NCBI RefSeq assembly: GCF_900447045.1
Contig: NZ_UAWH01000014.1
Span: 1,176,501 to 1,240,500 of the forward strand
Source of the DNA: Clostridium paraputrificum
GTDB taxonomy: Bacteria; Bacillota; Clostridia; Clostridiales; Clostridiaceae
Reading direction: 5' to 3'
DNA: 64,000 nucleotides
The first letter of the stretch is position 1. Each line of letters begins with the position of its first letter. This document shows positions 62,095 to 64,000 of the stretch, in pieces. A model generated the notes under the pieces. That model was not told where the DNA came from and ran no database searches. It was given only the letters and a program-made list of their open reading frames with translations. The position numbers and the translations under genes were made by a program.

Positions 62095-62475
62095 ATGGAA
62101 ACAAAATTTTTAATTTGCAAACATTGTGGTAATATCGTTGAAGTAATAAGAGAATCAGGAGTATCTATAGTTTGTTGTGGTGAAAAGATGAGTGAGTTAA
62201 AGGCTAACACAACAGATGGTGCAGTAGAAAAACATGTTCCTGTTGTCAATATTGATGGTAATAAAGTAGAGGTAGTTGTAGGAAGCACTTTACATCCAAT
62301 GGTGGAAGCTCATTATATACAATGGATATATCTAAAAACTGATAAGGGTGTTCAAAAGAAATATTTATCACCAAGTGATGAACCAAAAGCAGAGTTTGTT
62401 ATAGGTGATGATGAAAAAGTAATTGAAGCATATGAATACTGTAATTTACATGGTCTTTGGAAAAAAGAAATTTAA
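62095..62475 (+). CDS. Desulfoferrodoxin (superoxide reductase, 2Fe type)
   Basis: Reduces superoxide to peroxide in anaerobes. The 126-residue protein has the N-terminal desulforedoxin site (CKHCG ... CCGEKM, C-x2-C and C-C) and the catalytic SOR site: Glu-Lys-His in VEKHVPVV, H-PMVEAHYIQW and C-NLHGLW. Both iron centres are complete. AGGAGG site. Rubrerythrin follows 21 bp later, giving a small oxidative-stress unit that removes superoxide then peroxide. Confidence 0.93.
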   Translation: METKFLICKHCGNIVEVIRESGVSIVCCGEKMSELKANTTDGAVEKHVPVVNIDGNKVEVVVGSTLHPMVEAHYIQWIYLKTDKGVQKKYLSPSDEPKAEFVIGDDEKVIEAYEYCNLHGLWKKEI

Positions 62476-62496
62476 ATAATTAACGAGGTGATTTTA

Positions 62497-63036
62497 ATGA
62501 AGGATTTAAAAGGTACAAAAACAGAAGCTAATTTAATGGAAGCCTTTGCAGGCGAATCAATGGCAACTAATAAGTATATGTATTATGCATCTAAAGCTAA
62601 GAAAGATGGTTATGTTCAAATAGCATCTATTTTTGAAGAAACTGCAAAAAATGAAAAGGAACATGCAAAGCTTTGGTTTAAGTTATTACATGATGGAATT
62701 GGACAAACTACTACTAATTTAAGTGATGCAGCTGATGGAGAAAACTACGAATGGACAGACATGTATGATAAATTTGCTAAAGAAGCAAGAGAAGAAGGCT
62801 TTGAACATATAGCTAAGCTTTTTGAAGGCGTTGCTGCAATTGAAAAGGAACATGAAGAAAGATATAGAAAGCTTTTAGCTAATATAGAAGGAGATTTAGT
62901 ATTCTCTAAGGATGAAGATGTAATTTGGCAATGCTCAAATTGTGGACATATCTGTATTGGGAAGAAGGCTCCAGATGTATGCCCAGTATGTGCTCATCCA
63001 CAATCATATTTCCAAGTAAAAGCAGAAAATTATTAA
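62497..63036 (+). CDS. Rubrerythrin
   Basis: A 179-residue peroxidase: N-terminal diiron four-helix bundle ([62 protein letters not shown]) and a C-terminal rubredoxin-like domain ([20 protein letters not shown]). It reduces hydrogen peroxide with electrons from NADH via rubredoxin. ATG 62497 has GAGGTG 6 bp upstream; a GTG at 62488 lies inside that site. Forms an operon with desulfoferrodoxin. Confidence 0.95.
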   Translation: MKDLKGTKTEANLMEAFAGESMATNKYMYYASKAKKDGYVQIASIFEETAKNEKEHAKLWFKLLHDGIGQTTTNLSDAADGENYEWTDMYDKFAKEAREEGFEHIAKLFEGVAAIEKEHEERYRKLLANIEGDLVFSKDEDVIWQCSNCGHICIGKKAPDVCPVCAHPQSYFQVKAENY

Positions 63037-63051
63037 TATAAATAATTAATG

Positions 63052-63085
63052 GAGGGGAGTTGCAAAGCAATTCCTCTTTTTTTGA
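63052..63085 (+). terminator. Terminator after rubrerythrin
   Basis: An 11-bp stem with G-T pairs (AGGGGAGTTGC with GCAATTCCTCT) and seven T. Confidence 0.75.
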
Positions 63086-63183
63086 TGTCTAGGAAAGTAT
63101 AAAATTTCAATTGACTATAACTCAAAGGTATTATTATAATTTCATATTAAAAAAATATAAAATCAAGGATAGTAATTTTATAA

Positions 63184-63280
63184 TTTCCTTACCGTTAGTA
63201 CGCGTGGGGTGGATATTTGTTTCCATGTGACTTGGAGCTTGCGACGGAACAAGGGAAATAAATATCCACTCCACCTTTTT
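63184..63280 (+). repeat. Dispersed intergenic repeat, copy 6 (most complete)
   Basis: TTTCCTTACCGTTAGTACGCG, GTGGGGTGGATATTTG, TTTCCATGTGACTTGGAGC, TTGCGACGGAACAAG, GGAAATAAATATCCACTCCAC. The left arm GTGGGGTGGATATTTGTTTC pairs with the right arm over about 20 bp. Confidence 0.78.
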
Positions 63281-63323
63281 TGTGGTAAAATATAGTCAAA
63301 AATAATAAAAAGTGGGGATTGAT

Positions 63324-64000
63324 ATGAAAAAGCTAAAAGGGGTAATAATATCAGTTTTAATTAGTATTTTTATCATTAACATTGTAGAAGTAAGGCCCAA
63401 AGCAGAAGATGAAGGATATTATATAAAAAATATGCAAGTGGATGTGGAGGTTAATGATAAGAGACAGTTTTTTATAACAGAAACAATAGATGTTTACTTT
63501 AATGAAGACAGACATGGCATTAAAAGAGATATAACTACTTCATCAGGTACAGAGGAATGTAGTATTTCAGATATTTCTGTAATAGGGGCACCCTATGAAT
63601 CAACTAAGGAATCAGGGAATGTAAGTTTAAAAATAGGTGATGAAGATGAAACTATAGATGGAGACAAAAGATATATAATAAAATATACTTTAAATTATTA
63701 TGATGATGAAGAAGTTGATGGAGACTATATTTATTTAAATCTATTGCCAACTTGGGATACAAGAGTTGAAAGCTTTAGATCAAATATAACGTATCCTAAG
63801 GGAGGAAAGCTAGAGAATATTACCTTAACAGATGGGGAACATGGAAGTAAAGAAAATAAGCTTTCTAAATATACAGTTAAAAATAACGAAATTATAATTG
63901 AATCTACAAAAGAAATTAAAGAAAATAATGGGATAACTATAAATGCAAGGTTAGAAGAAGGGACATTTAAAAATGTAAAAGAAAGAAAATATCCCTTCAA
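63324..64000 (+). CDS. DUF2207 membrane protein (3' end outside window)
   Basis: 225 residues are visible. A signal peptide/anchor (MKKLKGVIISVLISIFIINIV) is followed by an extracellular beta-rich domain starting YYIKNMQVDVEVNDKRQFFITETIDVYFNEDRHGIKRDI, the DUF2207 opening; the usual C-terminal membrane segments would lie beyond 64000. GTGGGGA site 7 bp before the ATG. Function unknown. Confidence 0.75.
   Translation, partial: MKKLKGVIISVLISIFIINIVEVRPKAEDEGYYIKNMQVDVEVNDKRQFFITETIDVYFNEDRHGIKRDITTSSGTEECSISDISVIGAPYESTKESGNVSLKIGDEDETIDGDKRYIIKYTLNYYDDEEVDGDYIYLNLLPTWDTRVESFRSNITYPKGGKLENITLTDGEHGSKENKLSKYTVKNNEIIIESTKEIKENNGITINARLEEGTFKNVKERKYPF

Noticed and set aside
7761..63280. CRISPR array or transposon ends for the dispersed repeat
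   Set aside because: Copies are thousands of bases apart, imperfect, with no spacers, and no transposase is linked to any copy.

Overview
The window is a low-GC, AT-rich, strictly anaerobic Firmicute chromosome segment, most likely a Clostridium of the perfringens type. This rests on codon bias toward A/T third positions, strong purine-rich Shine-Dalgarno sites, the anaerobic sulfite reductase operon asrABC, desulfoferrodoxin plus rubrerythrin, PTS-based sugar uptake and a glycyl-radical microcompartment. The species name is inference; no rRNA or tRNA gene is present to support it.

Layout. 1-7.6 kb is a patchy, defence-like region: a DEAD/DEAH helicase with DUF3427 (cut by the window edge), a DUF2971 protein, a decayed GHKL-ATPase gene, a two-gene unit of unknown Gly/Ala-rich membrane-active-looking proteins, and a NERD-HRDC protein. 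7.9-10.8 kb is asrABC on the minus strand. 11.0-14.5 kb holds an SF1 helicase with a C-terminal DUF2726-like domain and a DUF5131 (phage Gp37/Gp68-like) protein. 14.6-16.4 kb has a LytTR regulator with a LiaF-like membrane partner and a UspA protein, each separated by copies of a dispersed ~100-bp structured repeat. 16.7-20.5 kb is an alpha-glucoside PTS locus (GH4 6-phospho-alpha-glucosidase, EIICB, RpiR regulator). 20.5-21.3 kb contains gene debris (truncated thioesterase, a 39-residue J-domain-like peptide) and an unknown gene. 21.8-28.7 kb is a Ugp-type ABC importer combined with an MBL-fold hydrolase and a cytoplasmic 5'-nucleotidase-type phosphatase, preceded by a Pho-box-like/palindromic site. 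28.9-32.4 kb is thiSFGHE with a leader terminator but no TPP riboswitch. 32.6-35.4 kb has a secreted NagZ-like GH3 enzyme, a PGN_0703-type nuclease-like protein and a small membrane protein. 36.2-42.9 kb is a complete mannosylglycerate pathway: RpiR regulator, EIIABC, GH38 alpha-mannosidase, glycerate kinase.

43.1-60.1 kb is the centrepiece: a B12-independent choline-degrading bacterial microcompartment locus (GRM1 type). It has an iron-type alcohol dehydrogenase, a MerR regulator, a 10-TM DMT-like transporter, four ordinary BMC hexamer proteins, an EutS-type shell protein, a GrpU-type shell protein with a GNCPQ Fe-S motif, a pentamer vertex protein, choline trimethylamine-lyase CutC with all known active-site residues, its activase CutD, two CoA-acylating aldehyde dehydrogenase paralogues (one with its catalytic Cys replaced by Ser), PduL phosphotransacylase and EutP/EutT-like/EutJ/EutQ accessory proteins. 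Choline would be cleaved inside the shell to trimethylamine and acetaldehyde; acetaldehyde is then split between acetyl-CoA/acetyl-phosphate and ethanol, recycling CoA and NAD. Two nearly identical MerR-type promoters with 20-bp spacers sit before the transporter and before the first shell gene, linking both units to the MerR regulator.

60.2-64 kb has a frameshifted small membrane-protein gene, a Cys-rich DUF116 protein, a 46-residue peptide gene, superoxide reductase, rubrerythrin, another copy of the dispersed repeat, and the start of a DUF2207 membrane protein cut by the window end. No CRISPR array, tRNA, rRNA, complete transposon or replication origin was seen.
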